A stretch of DNA of 64,000 bases from the NCBI GenBank assembly GCA_007570785.1, contig ML664152.1:676640-740639 (forward strand), read 5' to 3'. Positions 38,001 to 52,300 of this stretch are shown in pieces; the first letter of the stretch is position 1, and every line of letters begins with the position of its first letter. This DNA is from Antilocapra americana. Taxonomy: Eukaryota > Chordata > Mammalia > Artiodactyla > Antilocapridae. Made by a program: the position numbers and the translations under genes. Under the pieces are notes generated by a model, which saw only the letters and a list, made by a program, of their open reading frames with translations, was not told where the DNA came from and did no database searches.

Positions 38001-40359
38001 AACATTATTTGCTTTCTCTTGCTCTTCGTTCAGGGTTTTCTGCAGGTCGCTTGCTATACATTTTTCCTGCTCAACTTTATATGCCAATAATTCAACTAAA
38101 AAAGATCAAACGAATTAAAATAGCATTATTCACGAGTCCAAAGTGAACACACAAATGACTTAGCATATCATTAGTTACAAACCAGTAAGGGGGTGGGATA
38201 TGTTCACTTTGAGGGGCTGGGGGGAGACAGAAGTTTCTGTGGCCCTGAAGCTGCTGCCTACAACTACATCAGGATACTCAGGACACACACCTTCTACTCA
38301 CAGCACCACCAGCCTCACCTCACGGCCGGCTCAGTGTCCAGAGAGACACTGGGAGAGAGCAAGTGGGACCACCCAGCCATGCAAGTCATGTAATGCAATG
38401 GAAGGATGGGCAGGGCAAGTGCCCTCATGACCCTTGTACTGTTCAGGCCTTGGTCTCCCAGGAACAGAGGCTGGAGTTCAGCCAAGATGGGCCTGCATAG
38501 AGCCCACCCTGCCTCGGGCATGAAGCTTGGTGTGACCATCCCATGGTCACCCCAAAATGCCACCCCACCTGCCACTCCTCCCACCAGAGAATCTAGCCTG
38601 GATGGCTTTGCTGGAGAACTCTCCAAACACTAAGGAGGAGGCTGGTGTCACCCCGACACTGAAACCAGAAGAAAAAAACTACAGACCAGGACACTCAGGA
38701 ACAGAGATGCAAAACACTCGCAATCTCAGCCCAGAGGTCTCTGGAGAGCCTCGTAGACCATGCGCTTGGAGGCCTGGGGAGACAGGGGCTGGCTGTCTGC
38801 CTGCGCCCCCGACAGTGAGTATCAGGCCGCACCCACCCTGCCTGCGCAGCCGGTGCTCCTGGTGGCTCCCACGGGCCTCCGCGCTGGTCAGCGCCGCGCA
38901 CAGCTGCTGCAGCTTCTCCTGGTTTTGCAGGTGCGTCATCCGCAGCTGGGCGCGCAGAGCCTGGATCTCTGACAGCAGGCTGCTCCTGTCTGACAGGCAG
39001 AGGTGCTCCAACGACCTCTCCTGCTGGTCCCCCTGAGACGGGGGGAAGAGGCAGGGTAGAGGGACATTAGACGCGGCAGGACAGGGGCTCCCAAGGGTTG
39101 GAGGCTGGGCCAGAGCAGCCCCTGCTCCCAGGATAGGTGCCACAGGATGTGTGTGACGACTGTGTGGCGTGAATGTAGGCACAATGGCACTCAGACCAAC
39201 AGATCGCATGAGGCTCTTCCCTAGCATCTTGGTCTCACTTCTTGGGCCAAGTCAACACCTGCTGTGCACCCTGCCCTCTCTGCCAGGGTCGGGGGTGGAG
39301 GGGAGGGAGATGGGGAGGCTGGCGGGGGCAGAACTCCCAGGGCCTCTAACCTTGGGCTCAGCGCTCACAATCTGCAGCTGGGCTGCCTAGAATTGCTGAT
39401 TTGATTTCAAGGAGAGAACAGCTGTTTTCAGAGCAGAGAGAAATGCTGAAGGAAGATAAACATGTAGGGTTTTCCACCTCACGGAACTCATGCACTGAAA
39501 AGGGGCACTCACTGCCTCTACGGTCAGCTGAGGTATGGGAACCGAAATGCATTTCTGAAGCACGCTCTGTCACCATCTGAGTCAGCACTGACTGAGGGGG
39601 ACATGGGGCACAAGCTTACCTGCTCATGAACCACCTTCTCCAGCCTCTCGAGCAGGGAGCTGCAGCCCCCTGGGCCTAAGCCACAGAGCCGGGGCCAAAG
39701 CTCCACTCTCAGCATCTCCTGCTCCTTCTCAAAGGCCTCCTGTACAGCCTGCAGGAAGTCTCCCCGCCAGTCCAGGCCCACGTTGGAAGATTCCTAAAAT
39801 ATTGAAGCAAAAAACCCATGTTCCTACAGACGCATCCTGCAGGTTCAAACAGGACCCACCTGACTAACAGGGAAACACGCATGACCTCAAGCACCCTGGA
39901 CAGGAGGAGCAAGCGCCACTTCTAGGGCAGAGAAGCCCTCAACCCTGGTAAAGACTGAATGCATGCTGGCAAGCAAACCTCTTCCCACTGCTATATCAGA
40001 GCCCCAGGGCTAGGGGAGGCCGGACCCTGTGTGTGTATGTTTGAGTGTGTGTATGTAATGAGCTCAGGGGCTACGGGAAGTCAAGCCCAGTGTCAGTGTG
40101 TGTGTGGATATGTATGTGTATGTGTCCATGAGCCCCAGGTTTAGGGCAGGCCAGGCCCCGATTGTGTGTATCGGTGTGTATGTGTGTCCATAAGCCCCAG
40201 GTTTAGGGGAGGTCAGGCCCTGAGATGTGTGTCTGTACATGAGCCCTGGGGCTAGGATAGGCCAGGCCCTGAGTGTGTCTGCATATGTGTCTGTGTGTGT
40301 GTACACAAACCTCGGGCTAGGGTAGGCAAGGCTGTGTGTGTGTGTGTGTGAGATCCCCA

Positions 40360-40398
<39 letters not shown>

Positions 40399-43300
40399 AC
40401 AAACCTCGGGCTAGGGTAGACAAGGCCGTGTGTGTGTGTGTGTNNNNNNNNNNGTGTGTGTGTGTGTGTGTGTGTGTGTACCTGATCCCCAGGACTAGGG
40501 AAGGCCAGGCTGAGTGTGTGTGCACACAAGTGCAGGTGTATCTATGTGTTCCGTGTGTATGCATGCAGGTGTGTCTGTACAGGCTGGCTGCCTTTTGGCT
40601 GGCTTGGACCCACCTGCCCCCTTCCCCTAAAGCTCGGGGTCTGCCCACTGCCGCAGCCACTCTCCAAGGCCAGCCCACTTCCTGTGCATGGGGACTCGGC
40701 ATCTGTCCCTCTACTCTGTGCTGCCCCTCAGTCAAGGAGTGGACACTGAGACCCTGTGGTCGTAGACCCTGCCCCCATACCCATCTCCATCACAAGGTGC
40801 CAGCAGAGCTCCGTTGCACCTCTTCCCTCAGCCTCTCCTGCCTGAACATGGTCAGGAAGGTGCTGACATGGGGCTGGAGCCCAAAGGATGCGAGTGAGAG
40901 GGTGGCTAACCAGGCACGGCTTCCCCGCCCACCAGTGACCTGGCTCTTGTCCCTTTACTCCCATTTTTGAATGGTCCATGCCCAATGCTTCTCTTCTTTA
41001 CCTTGAAGGCCTGTACCTTCTCTCCCTTCTGGGGTCCTGGGGTGGGTTGCTCCCTGGGAGCAGGCACTGCCTCCAGCAGGCCCTGGTCCCCCACTGGAAG
41101 GCACTCAAGAGGGGCGCTGGGCTCACTCCTGCTCAGGATTCCGGGGGTTCCTCGGTATTCGGACAGGGCCAGGATGTGGTGGCTCTCGTCACACACCATC
41201 TGCAGCAAAGCCTGAAACAGACAAACATTTCAGAAAGGAAAGTGGCGTGAGGCCTCTCACTATCGCTGTCACCCATGAAGGTTCACCAGGCTGCCCCACA
41301 GCGTTTCAACAGAGTCCACTGCTCTGACCAAACTTTCCTCCTGTAACAGTCAGAGGAAAAGGCAGAGGAACCACAGATCAAATTGCAAACATCCACTGGG
41401 TCATAGAAAAAGAAAGAGAATTCCAAAAAAACATCTACTTCTACTTAATTGATAAGCTAAAGCCTTTGTGTGCATCACAACAAGCTGGAAAATTCTTGAA
41501 GAGATGGGAATAGCAGACCACCTTACTTGTCTCCTGGGAAACCTGTATGCAGGTCAAGAAGCAACAGTTAGAACTGGACATGGAACAATGGACTGTTTTC
41601 AAATTGGAAGAGAAGTAGGTCAAGGCTGTACACTGTCACCCTGCTTATTTAACTTACATGCAGAGTGCATCATAAGAAATGCTGGGCTGGATGAAACTCA
41701 AGCTGAAATCAAGATTGCAGGAAGAAATATCAATAACTTCAGATATACAGATGACACCACCCTATGGCAGAAAGCAAAGAAGAACTAAAAAGCTTCTTAA
41801 TGAAAGTGAAAGAGAGTACAAAAGCTGGCTTAAAATTTAACATTCAAAAACCTGAGATCATGGCATTTGGTCCCATCACTTCATGGCAAATAGATGGGGA
41901 AAAAGTGGAAACAGTGATCGATTTTATTTTCTTCGGCTCCCAAATCAGTGCAGACAGTGTCTGTCAGTTCACTTCAGTCGCTCAGTCCTGTCTGACTCTT
42001 TGTGACCCCATGGATTGTAGCACACCAGGCTTTCCTGTCCATCACCAACTCCCTGAGCTTGCTCAAACTCATGTCCATTGATTCAGTGATGCCATCCAAC
42101 CATCTCATCCTATGTTGTCCCCTTCTCCTCCTGCCTTCAATCTTTCCCAGCATCAGGGTCTTTTTCAATCAATCAGTTCTTCCCATCAGGTGGCCAAAGT
42201 ATTAGAGGTTCAGGTTCATGACAGAGAATGAGATGCTTGGATGGCATCACCGATTCAATGGACATGAATTTGAGCAAGCTCCAGAAGATGGTGAAGGACA
42301 GGGACATGGAAGCCTGGCAGGCTGCAGTCCCTGGGGTTGCAAAGAGTCGGACACAACTGAGTGACTGAACAACCACTGCCACCACTGTCAGAGACAAGTG
42401 AATTTCTGTGTGAGCTGTTCCAAGAGAGACTCTACAATCCAGTGCCCGCCTGCTCCCTCAGGTGGACACTCATTTCAGGGAAATCCACGGCCAGGTCAGC
42501 AAGATGCCAGGTGGCTCCCTGGCTCTCCGGGGCCAAAGCTGCCCTCCAGGAGGGAGACACGAGGGCCACAGTTAGCCGTGCTGAGGCGACGCACCTGTAG
42601 ACAGTGCCAGGCCCACTGACCCTGCCGCTTCCCCGTGCCCCGCTCGGCCAGAGTCCCGTCACGGCGTCTGGAGCACAGGAAGGGTCTTCCACACCACTGG
42701 GGTCTGGAGGGGGTGTTACAGAGCGATGGGACGCGGGACACACCTGCCAGCTGTCTGTCCTACCCACAGAAGTGAGAGCGGAAGGTGGCAGCCCCCACCC
42801 AGGGCCGTCCTCCTCGAAGCTGGGGCGATAGCATCGCGTCTGGACACCAGGACCAAGCCCATGCCACACACACACAGGCTCCATGAGGCCACCTTAGGGA
42901 AAGGCAGAAAGAGCAACTTGGAGGCCTGTGACAAAGAACAACTAGTCACTCAGCTATAACAGAAACAGGTTTTCCTCTAATTCTAATGATGCCGCCAAAA
43001 AACTGAAATATGCTGGATGCCACAATATATGTTTACTTTAAAAGCAGTCACCTTTAACACCCTAAAACAATTTCACATTAAAAAACCATGTACCTGACAC
43101 AGAATGGATGCAAACAGCAGCCACAGGAAAGGAGGGGTGGGAGACAGGGAGGGTCAAGTGGTCAGGGAGCTTGCAGTTCGTGGTAACATAATGAGAAGCC
43201 ACAAGTTCTGAAAACACACTGGGGAAGAACAGTGGTGATGAACGAGGTCCTTCACCTGGGTCCCCAGCTTCAGGGCAGGCTGAGCTGCAACTGCCTGGAG

Positions 43301-46300
43301 CTCCAGAGACTCAGCCCCAGGGCAGGAGGCCCACAGGCCCTGCTGAGGACTGCGAGGTGGGGCCGGGCAGCTGGCAGGGGACATGGGGCTGGGCTCCAAC
43401 CGACAGAACAGGCTGCCTCGGAGTGACCACTCCTGAGTTTCTCTCCCGCCACCTTGGCACTCCCCAAAAGGGCTTTGCTGAGTTTCTTTCTTTCTTTCAT
43501 TTCTAATACCTAAGTATCAAATACTAAGTGTCAAAGCCTAAGCATAAAACACGGTCATTGACAACCAAATGGCTTCTTTAAAAATTAGGAATCTTCATAT
43601 GAGGTTGCCTGGGTTGGAAACACTAACAGAAATGTGTTTTTAAGGTCTTATGCCATAGAAGGAATGTCAAAAAAAAAAAGAAGAAGAAACAGCTAGAAGA
43701 CATTACTTCAATCACAATTCTTAAAGGAATAAAAACAGTATCATTTTGAGTACAATTTCAAAGAAAATTCTGCTTGACACCAAAATTGTTTCCTCTGTGG
43801 ACACTCACTACCTGAATAAAGCAGGACAGCAGGGCTCGCTGGCAGTCCAGTGGTTAAGAGCCCAGCTTGCGGTGCAGGAGACATGGGTATGATCCCTGGA
43901 TCCCACAGGCAGTGGGGCAACTAAGCCCGAGGGCCACAACCACTGAGCCAGCACTCTCGAGCACACGAGCCACACAGACTGAAGGACACCTGTGTGCCTG
44001 GAGCCTGTGCTCTGGAACGAGAAGCCACCTGAGCAGCCCACGCACCACAACAAACAGCAGTCCCAGCCTGCTGCCACTAGAGAAAGCCCGCGAGCAGTGA
44101 TGAAGACCCAGTACAGCCAAAGAATAAACAATCTTAAAAAGGGACAGTGATGTATTTATTTATTCAACCAGGTTTACACTGGTGGTTTTGCCACAGAAAG
44201 ATTTCTAAAGTGAAGACAGAAAAAAACCTGAGAAAAGATCCCCCCAAATTCTGCCTTTCAGGGTAGGGGAGGCGTTAACTGACCTTACTGTGATCATTTT
44301 GCAGCATAGACATGTAAATCCTTATCCTCTCATGTATCAGCTAAGCTAGAAAAATGTTTATATTCTGCCTCCAGGTTAAATCCCTGGACGCCAGTGGGGT
44401 GGCCATCTCTCATCGCAGAGAACCAACTTGACTCGAGAGCCCCTGTGGAGCACAGCTGTGAGACACCAACACAGACTCAGTCCTGGGACCCAGGAGCTGC
44501 CTGGGGGGTGGCTCAGGGTGACCGTGTAGGCTTCCAGAACAGGGACTCACTGGACCCCCTGTCGCTCCCACCGCCCTGAGGACAGCAGCAATGAGAATAT
44601 GGCGACACCCTGGGTGTGCCCATGCCATGCGGTACCAAACACATGTTCTGTTTGGGCTGTACGAGCCAAGAGCAATGATCTTCCTTCTCAAGAGCAAAGA
44701 ACAGCACCTCATGCAGACTCAGGGAAGGATGAAAACACACCTCTGAGCCACGGGCCTGCTGCAGAGTGCAGCGAGTTCGCCTGAGCCTGCAGAGCGCAGC
44801 CCCTCCCGCCCCTGTGGGTGCCCAGCTGGGGGTGCCCTGGCACAGAGCCCCCAGATTGTCTCAGGAAAGCCTCCAAGACCAAACAAACAAGAACCACAAC
44901 TGCTTCCCAAACAGGGTTGTGAGTTTCGGCATTTGAACTAGACTCAGGACACAGATCAAGGTTTGTCTTGAGACCCACGATGACACTGTGCAGGCAGGCC
45001 CACTATGTGTGGTGCTGTGATGGGCGCTATGGGAGGAGCTGGCCCCCCAAGCATGGCCGTGGCCTCACCAGAGTAGCAGCGTACCCACCTGGGACGACTG
45101 TCCCTATGACCCTTCCAATAGCAGCATATCTCTTCCCAGAAATATGACATGAGGCACAAAGTCAGAGCACGGCTGAGGCTGGTACAGCTACTGACAGGCC
45201 AGAAGGAAGGCCCCTTGAGCTGCCCCCTCCCCACAGCCATTACCTTCACTTGCTTCAGATGGACTTCCCTCTCCTTCATGGTGTCGTGTGGCTGTCGGCA
45301 GCCCCTGGGGGTGAGGGGGGGCGCTGTGGGGCTGGCAGTGGGAGCTCCCAGTCTTCCCGAACCTTGGCTCAGGGGTTCTGCAAACCCCACACCACCACCT
45401 GGAAACACACCGCACAGTCAGGGCTGGACTGGCCCAGAAGTCTAACTTCTCACATGTGCCAAGGAGCACTCAAACACAGCAAAAAACAGAGAGAAACAGA
45501 GACTCAGAGAGTCAGAAGAAACAGAGTCAAGGCAGCTAACAGAAAACATCAAAAAAACTAACACTCCCAGAGAAATAACAAGGGCAGTATCATTCAGGAA
45601 AGGGGAATGGAAGCCTCACAAGAAAAGGAAGAATTAGAAATTAGAACAGAATTCAAATAGTAGGAAGCTTAAGAAGTTCTGAAAAATCTCTTAGATACGA
45701 GAACAAGAAAACAAAGATGTGGAAAAATAGAAAATAAAGTAAGTCCAGGAGGTCCAATATGTGGTCAATGAGAATGAAGAAGACAAGAGAGGAAGCTCAG
45801 GGGAGACAAGCCTAGGAGTAAGAGGAGTTTCCAGGTGGACGACATGCTCAGGGGACCAGGCACTACACTCACCACACCCAGGCCCAGGACTGCGGGCTCC
45901 AAACTCTGCAGGAACCTGCCTGCCCACCCATGGACAAGCCCAAGCCTCAAATCAGGAAGATGTCAACATTCATACAAAAAGCACCTTGCACACACTTTTC
46001 TCCAGAAACTTGTAGAGAACAGAAAGGATGAGGGGTCTGATCCGAGGCAAGGACCACGTCCAGAACATGGGGAAGGCCATGGAGAGCAGTGCACAGCAGC
46101 ACTTGGACACATGTCCTCGAAGTGCAGGCTCTCTTGGCTGGTGATGGGGCAGAAAGTACAGGCTGGGCATCCAGGGATCAGGGCAGGAGGGGGCAGGGTG
46201 TGTTGCCAGGAGGCGGAGACCTGTTACTTTAACTAGAACCCGTGATTTGGGAACAAACAGTAGAGCGAACTTCTGAAAGCTGAATGTAGGGTCTTCAGCA

Positions 46301-49300
46301 AAGTGGACGAGAGGCACCTTGCAGCTGCTCACACTGTTACACCACGCAGCTGCTGCAGGGGAGAAGCACGAGCGTCAGCTGGAAAGAGCTGGCCATGAGC
46401 AGCGAATCTGACATGGCCTCTGATCAGGGCTTCACTGCTGCCCTGTCCTCAAAAGCACCCCGGGAGCCAGTGAAAACTTTATTAAAACATCAAAACACCT
46501 TGAGGTAACTCAGTTGTAAAAATCTAACAATTATATAAGAAAGTGTGAGGTCAGGAAACCATGGTGTGGTGACCACCACTGTGACAATACAGGCAGGACC
46601 ACCCAGAACCGTCGACAGAGGCTAGTGGGTCTGGACATGAGAAGAGACCACTCCAAGGTCTTGAACACCTACCCAGGACACTTGGCTGTTCAGAAGGAAC
46701 AGGATGAAAACTGGCAGTGTGAGCACAGGATCTGAGCCAACCTGCAGGAAGGGGTGGCGCCATCACTGTGCTTCCGTCTCCCTAGGAGACACTGTCACAG
46801 GCTCACATGCTGACAGGCCTGCCGAGGATCTCGGGGTCCTCATAGTAGAGCTCTGTCCTGGCACCTGGCCTGCCTCCCCAGTCTCCACCCCGTGAAGGAC
46901 ATTTGGATTCATGGTGTCGGCCGCGGCTAGATTCTGTAAAGGGAACTAACAGGACAAAACCTCAAGACTGTGGACTGAGCAACCTGCCTGCCTCAGTCCA
47001 CAAAAACCTCAAAAAATCTCAGGAACCTGCCTGAGGTTTTTCGCACACAAAAAAGTGTGTGAGGTGCTTTTTGTACGAACATTGACATCTTCCTGATTTG
47101 AGGCTTGGGCTTGGCCATGGTTTGAGGTAGGCAGGTTCCTCAGCCCATAAAACGTCTGTGGACTCAATGCTGCCCCAAGGGGGGGGGGGGGGCGTCCTGA
47201 CCCGAGTACAGTGCTGTGGACTGGACCCCGCGAAATACATGTGACCTTCTCAGGAACAAAATGGCTTCAGGTCCTCAAGTAACAGAACACAAACCCAGGG
47301 GGAGACAGAGACAGAGAGATGCAGAGACACAGAGACGCGGGCCAGTCTACGCTCTGAAACCGTAAAAATGAAGTTTGTGATTGACTCACTTTTTCCATCG
47401 CTTTTTCCTTCTAACCTGAGAGGAGGTGATCTTGACTTTTCTTGAGAATCAAGAGATGTTATGATAAAATCTTCAACATCCTTCTCCTGTTCAAACATGT
47501 AGATTTTGAAATGGTCACAAAATGATAATGTTTTATATCATAGAACTGAACTTGCCAGATAGAAAGTTTCTAAGACCTAAATTTATTACCTTCCCACATA
47601 AAATTCAAACAAAAAAGGGTTCAAAGCTGGTGGATATAGTCATAAAGTTCGTTTTAATCAAACTCATCTACATTTCTCTAGGAATATTTTAAAGGTTTCA
47701 CTGGCAAATATTTCAGATTTTGCATGGTGTGTAGTAGTATATGGATACGAAATGGAAGCACACAGATATGGAGTGGTAATACACGGATACTTCAAATTGC
47801 ACATATCCTGTAATTTATTTTTCATCCAATCCAAAATACACAAAAATCTCAAAATTATGTTAGATAAATATAATCTAACCCCAAAATAATACGTTTAAGT
47901 GTCCTTGAAACTGACTACATTATATGTAGAGCCAGTGAAACGTGAAAGACACCTGAAAATAACCCTAAGAAACATGCTAGACTGAAAGCCGATATGCAGA
48001 CCACATGTGAAGATGGGTCTGTGACAACACTTCCCAAAGCCAGTGTGACTGAGCAAACTAGGGCTGGCAGTGGGCCTGAGTAAGACTAACGCATTTCATG
48101 TATTGTTAACACAACCCAAGCGCTCTGGATGTTCCTAGTACAGTAGATTTGGGTCTGTCCTTCAGAATGCTGACCGTCCCTATTCTGCTGACCATGGGAC
48201 TACCAAGTGCTCACCCATGCCTGGCCACATGGCCACAGCAGGAGCTGAGCCAACAATGGCTATACCTGTGACTCCAGTGGCCAGAGACACAGCCCAGTGT
48301 GAACAAGGCAGCCTTCAGCACCCCATGGGCCTAGGTCAGGAGAGCCCGGGAGACCACTTACCACAGGTGCCCGCTGAGCACGGTGATTGGCAGAGGGAGG
48401 GCCGTCTGCAGCCAGTGGAGACCCCACCCACCTAGGGGCTGTTCCTGAGGCTGACTTGCCCGGGTAACAAAGCCGCCCTGACTGGTCAGCCTGGAGCAGG
48501 TGGGTGCTTGTCCCATCCCAGAGCGAGGTGTCCAGGCTGCGCAGGCTCAAGGCATCTGAGCAGGGTGTCAGGGACAGGCTGGGTGGGGCCTCGAGGGTTG
48601 AGTCCTCCCTGACAACCTCAGGGGAGCTCCAGGAGGACAGGTCCAACGTCCTGAGCACGTTCTTCAAGGGCTTGGACTTCTGGGAACGGGTGAGGTCCTG
48701 GGAGCACCCGTGCAATTGGCCCTGCAAGCAGAGTGACCTGTCCTGCAAAGTGACCTGCTCTCCCATGGGAGCATCTGGCTCCTCGTTTCTTATCAATGAA
48801 TCCGAATTTCCAATGACTTCAGCTAGATCCCATATGATGTTAAATGTATCAATAGGAGGTGATCTGTCAGTTTCTTCACTCTTATCAGAACTATCACTCA
48901 AACCATCTTCTAAAGCACATGGAGATGCCAACGCCTGATGATATTTAAAGTCCTCCATCTCAATGTTTTGGAAGCTCATGGAACACATCAGATGGTTCAG
49001 TTTTTCTTGAAGTTGTTTCACCTGAGCTATGAGATCAACCTTCTGTAGCCGACAATCTTCCAGTACTTCTCCCTTATCCTGCAGGTAAGGAAGAACATGC
49101 ATACAGTAAAATGACTGAATTTCATGTTGTCACATTTGCCTGTCTGTCAGTTATGAGCCAGTTTCAGAGACTGTCTGAACAATTAAGTATGTGGTTCCAT
49201 GATGAGCCCTTTGTCCCTCCAGACTCTTTAAGATTTTAAGTTTTTAAAAATCCCATGAAGGGCTCAAAGCTTAAAGCTTGTTCCCTAAGGTAAGCACTGG

Positions 49301-52300
49301 AGAAGATCTGGAAGGACGGGTGGGCAGGCAGCACCAGGGGCCCCTTTCCCACCTGGATGACAGCCGCACTGGCAGAACACGTCCAATGTGACTCTTCTTG
49401 AAGTCTGCAGTCTACTGATGGACTGGAGGGTGACTGCTCTCAGCTCTTAGCACAGAAGCACCACCCAACCCTCACTCCAGGGCGTGGGGGCAGCTGGGCA
49501 CGAGCCCTGAAGCATCCACAGGAAGCAGGGTGGGCTGTCCTCCAAAAACTGGGAGTGCTGCTCTGACTGCTGCTTCTGATCAGAGAAGCAGACAGAGGCA
49601 GGCAGCCAGGCTGCTGTACCTGCCCATTTGGCAAAAGTGACTCTTAGGGGCTTGAAAAGACTGGTGACCTCTTATCCCTTCCACTGTGTTTTCCTCTTTG
49701 GGGAAAATTTTTAAAAATTCAACATTAAAATTTAACATTCAAAAACAACTGCATATACAGAGGAAATTATAAAGTGACTACATGTGCCTGGGAAAAAGGA
49801 ACAGGCTCAGAAAAGACCCGAGAACTTAAGTTCACATCTAAGGCAGATCCTCTGCACAGAGACATCAATCCAAAATAAAAATAACAATCCCACAAGAACA
49901 ACAACAACAAAAAAGCAAATACTGAGAAGGAGGAAGAGTATGATTTCTAGGTTTACATTAGTAAGATTAAAAAGGTTCAGTGTTCAACAATAACAACAAA
50001 AATCACCAAAAAAAAGAAAATAGGAAAGTATAGACCCTGCACAGGAAAAAGTATGTCTACAGAAACCATCTTTGCAAAAGACTCGATGGTGGATGAATTA
50101 GACAAAGACTTTAACACAACTGTCTTGAAGGTGCTCAAAGAACTAAGGAAAATATGGAGAAAGTGTAAAAAAAAATTATGAACAAAACAGAAACATCAAT
50201 AAAGAAAAAAGAAATCACAAAGAAATTCTGGAGTTGAAAACTATAATAACTGAAATTTAAAACTCATTAAAGGGATTGAAAGGTAGATCTGAGAAGGCAG
50301 AAGAAAGAATTAGTGACCATGAAGACAGAATGATGGAAATGACCAAGGCCAGGAAGGAGGTTGAGAAAAGTAAATAGAGCCTCAGGTACCTGTGGGACAC
50401 CACTAAGCAAGCCAACAGACACACTGATGGTGTCCCGTAAAAAGAGAGAGAGGAGAAGGCAAAGAGAATATACAAGGACATAAAGAATGAACCTTCCCAA
50501 TTTAATGAACGATATGAACATAAGTACCCAGGAAACTCAACCAGCTCCAAGATGAGCTCAAACAGACTGACACCAGGACATGTCATAATTAAACTTACAC
50601 AAAGCCAAAGTGAGACTCCTGAAAACAGCAAGAGAGAAGTGACTTGTCGGATACAAAGATCTTCAGTAAGATTATCAACAGGTCTCTCCACCAGAAACTT
50701 AGAAGGCCAGAGGACAGTGGGTCTGCATATTCAAAGGGCTAGAAGATGAAGAAATGTCAACCAAGAATCCTAAATCCAGCAAGACTCCTTCAAGAGTAAG
50801 TGAGAAATGAGACATTCCTAGATAAACAGAAGTTGAGGGAGGTTGTTACCACTAAGTCCTGCCCTGTAAGGAATGTTCAAGAGAGTTGTTGTTTAGTTGC
50901 TAAGCCCACCACACTCCTCTGTCCATGGGATTTCCTAGGCAAGAATATTGGAGTAGGTTGCCATTTCCTTCTCCAAGGGATCTTCCTTACTCAAGGACTG
51001 AATCTGTGTCTCCTGCACTGTCAGGCAGGTTCTTTACCTGAGCCCCAGGGAAGCCCCCATTCAAGAGAGTCCTACAGGGGGAATAAAAGCATCCTAGACA
51101 GTAACGCAAAGCTGTACTCTATAAAGATCTCAGTAGCTAAACACATGGGCAGTTACAAAATCTAGCATTATTGTAACAATGGTTTCTAACTGCATTTTTT
51201 CTTTTCATCGTGATTTAAAAGACCAATATATATATTCTTAAGTTATTAATCTAAAAGTTAGTATTACTGTAACTTTAGTTTCTAACTCCACATGTGTTTT
51301 CTACATAATTTAAAAGATTAATGCATTTAAAGGAATTATTAGTTTATGTTTTGAGGCACATAGTTATAAAGATGTCTTTTTATTACATCAAAAACAAAAA
51401 GGAGTGAGGATGGAGCTAAAAGGAACAGAGTTTATGTGTTATTAAATTTAAGCTGGTATAAATTCAAATCAGTATTTTGTGTTAGGATGCTAAATGTGAA
51501 AACAGCAATAGAACATACACAAAGAGAAATGAGAGAGGAACTTATAAACATTTCACTATTTTAAGAAATCAATTAAATGCAAGAAGAGACAGTAATGTAG
51601 AAAATGAGGGATCAAAAAGAGCTATAAGGCATAAAGAAAACAGCAAAATGACAAAAGCACAGGCTTCCTTATCAGTAACAACTTTAAAAGTAAATGGATA
51701 AAGCTCTCCAAAAACAGAGATTGGCAGAATGGATAAGAACACATGATCCAACTATCGGGCTGGCCAAAAGGCTCACTGGTTTTTTCCCATAAGATGGCTC
51801 TAGCAGTGCTTAGTTGTGTTTAAAATCATTCGAAACAATTTTGTTAGACTGTATTGTGACCGTGTCACATCAGCATGCATTTTTAATAAAACATCAAAAT
51901 TGGTGAATTTTTGTGTAGCCATTTTAATATTTAAGACGGAAGAAGAGCATTTTTGGCATACTACGTTTTATTATTTCAAGAAAGGTAAAAACACAATTGA
52001 AAAGCAAAAGATTTGTTCAGTGTATGGAGACCATGGTGTGACCAATCAAACGTGTCAAAAGTGGTGACATTTCATACTGGACATTTCTCACTGAGCAATG
52101 CTCCAAGGTTAGGCAGACCGGTTAGTCGTTAGTCATCAGAGATATTAATTGAAACCAATCAACATTATATCATGCAGTAGACAGCCGACATACTTAAAAT
52201 ATACAAATCAAGTGTTGAAAATCACTCCCATCAACTGGGTTATGTTAATTGCTTTGATGTTTCGGTTCCACATTAGTTAAGTGAAAAGAACCTTCTTGAC

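Noticed and set aside
40064..40970. Long ORFs on both strands over the GT minisatellite
   Set aside because: They translate as Thr-His or Cys-Val repeats from the GT tracts and cross the N gap.
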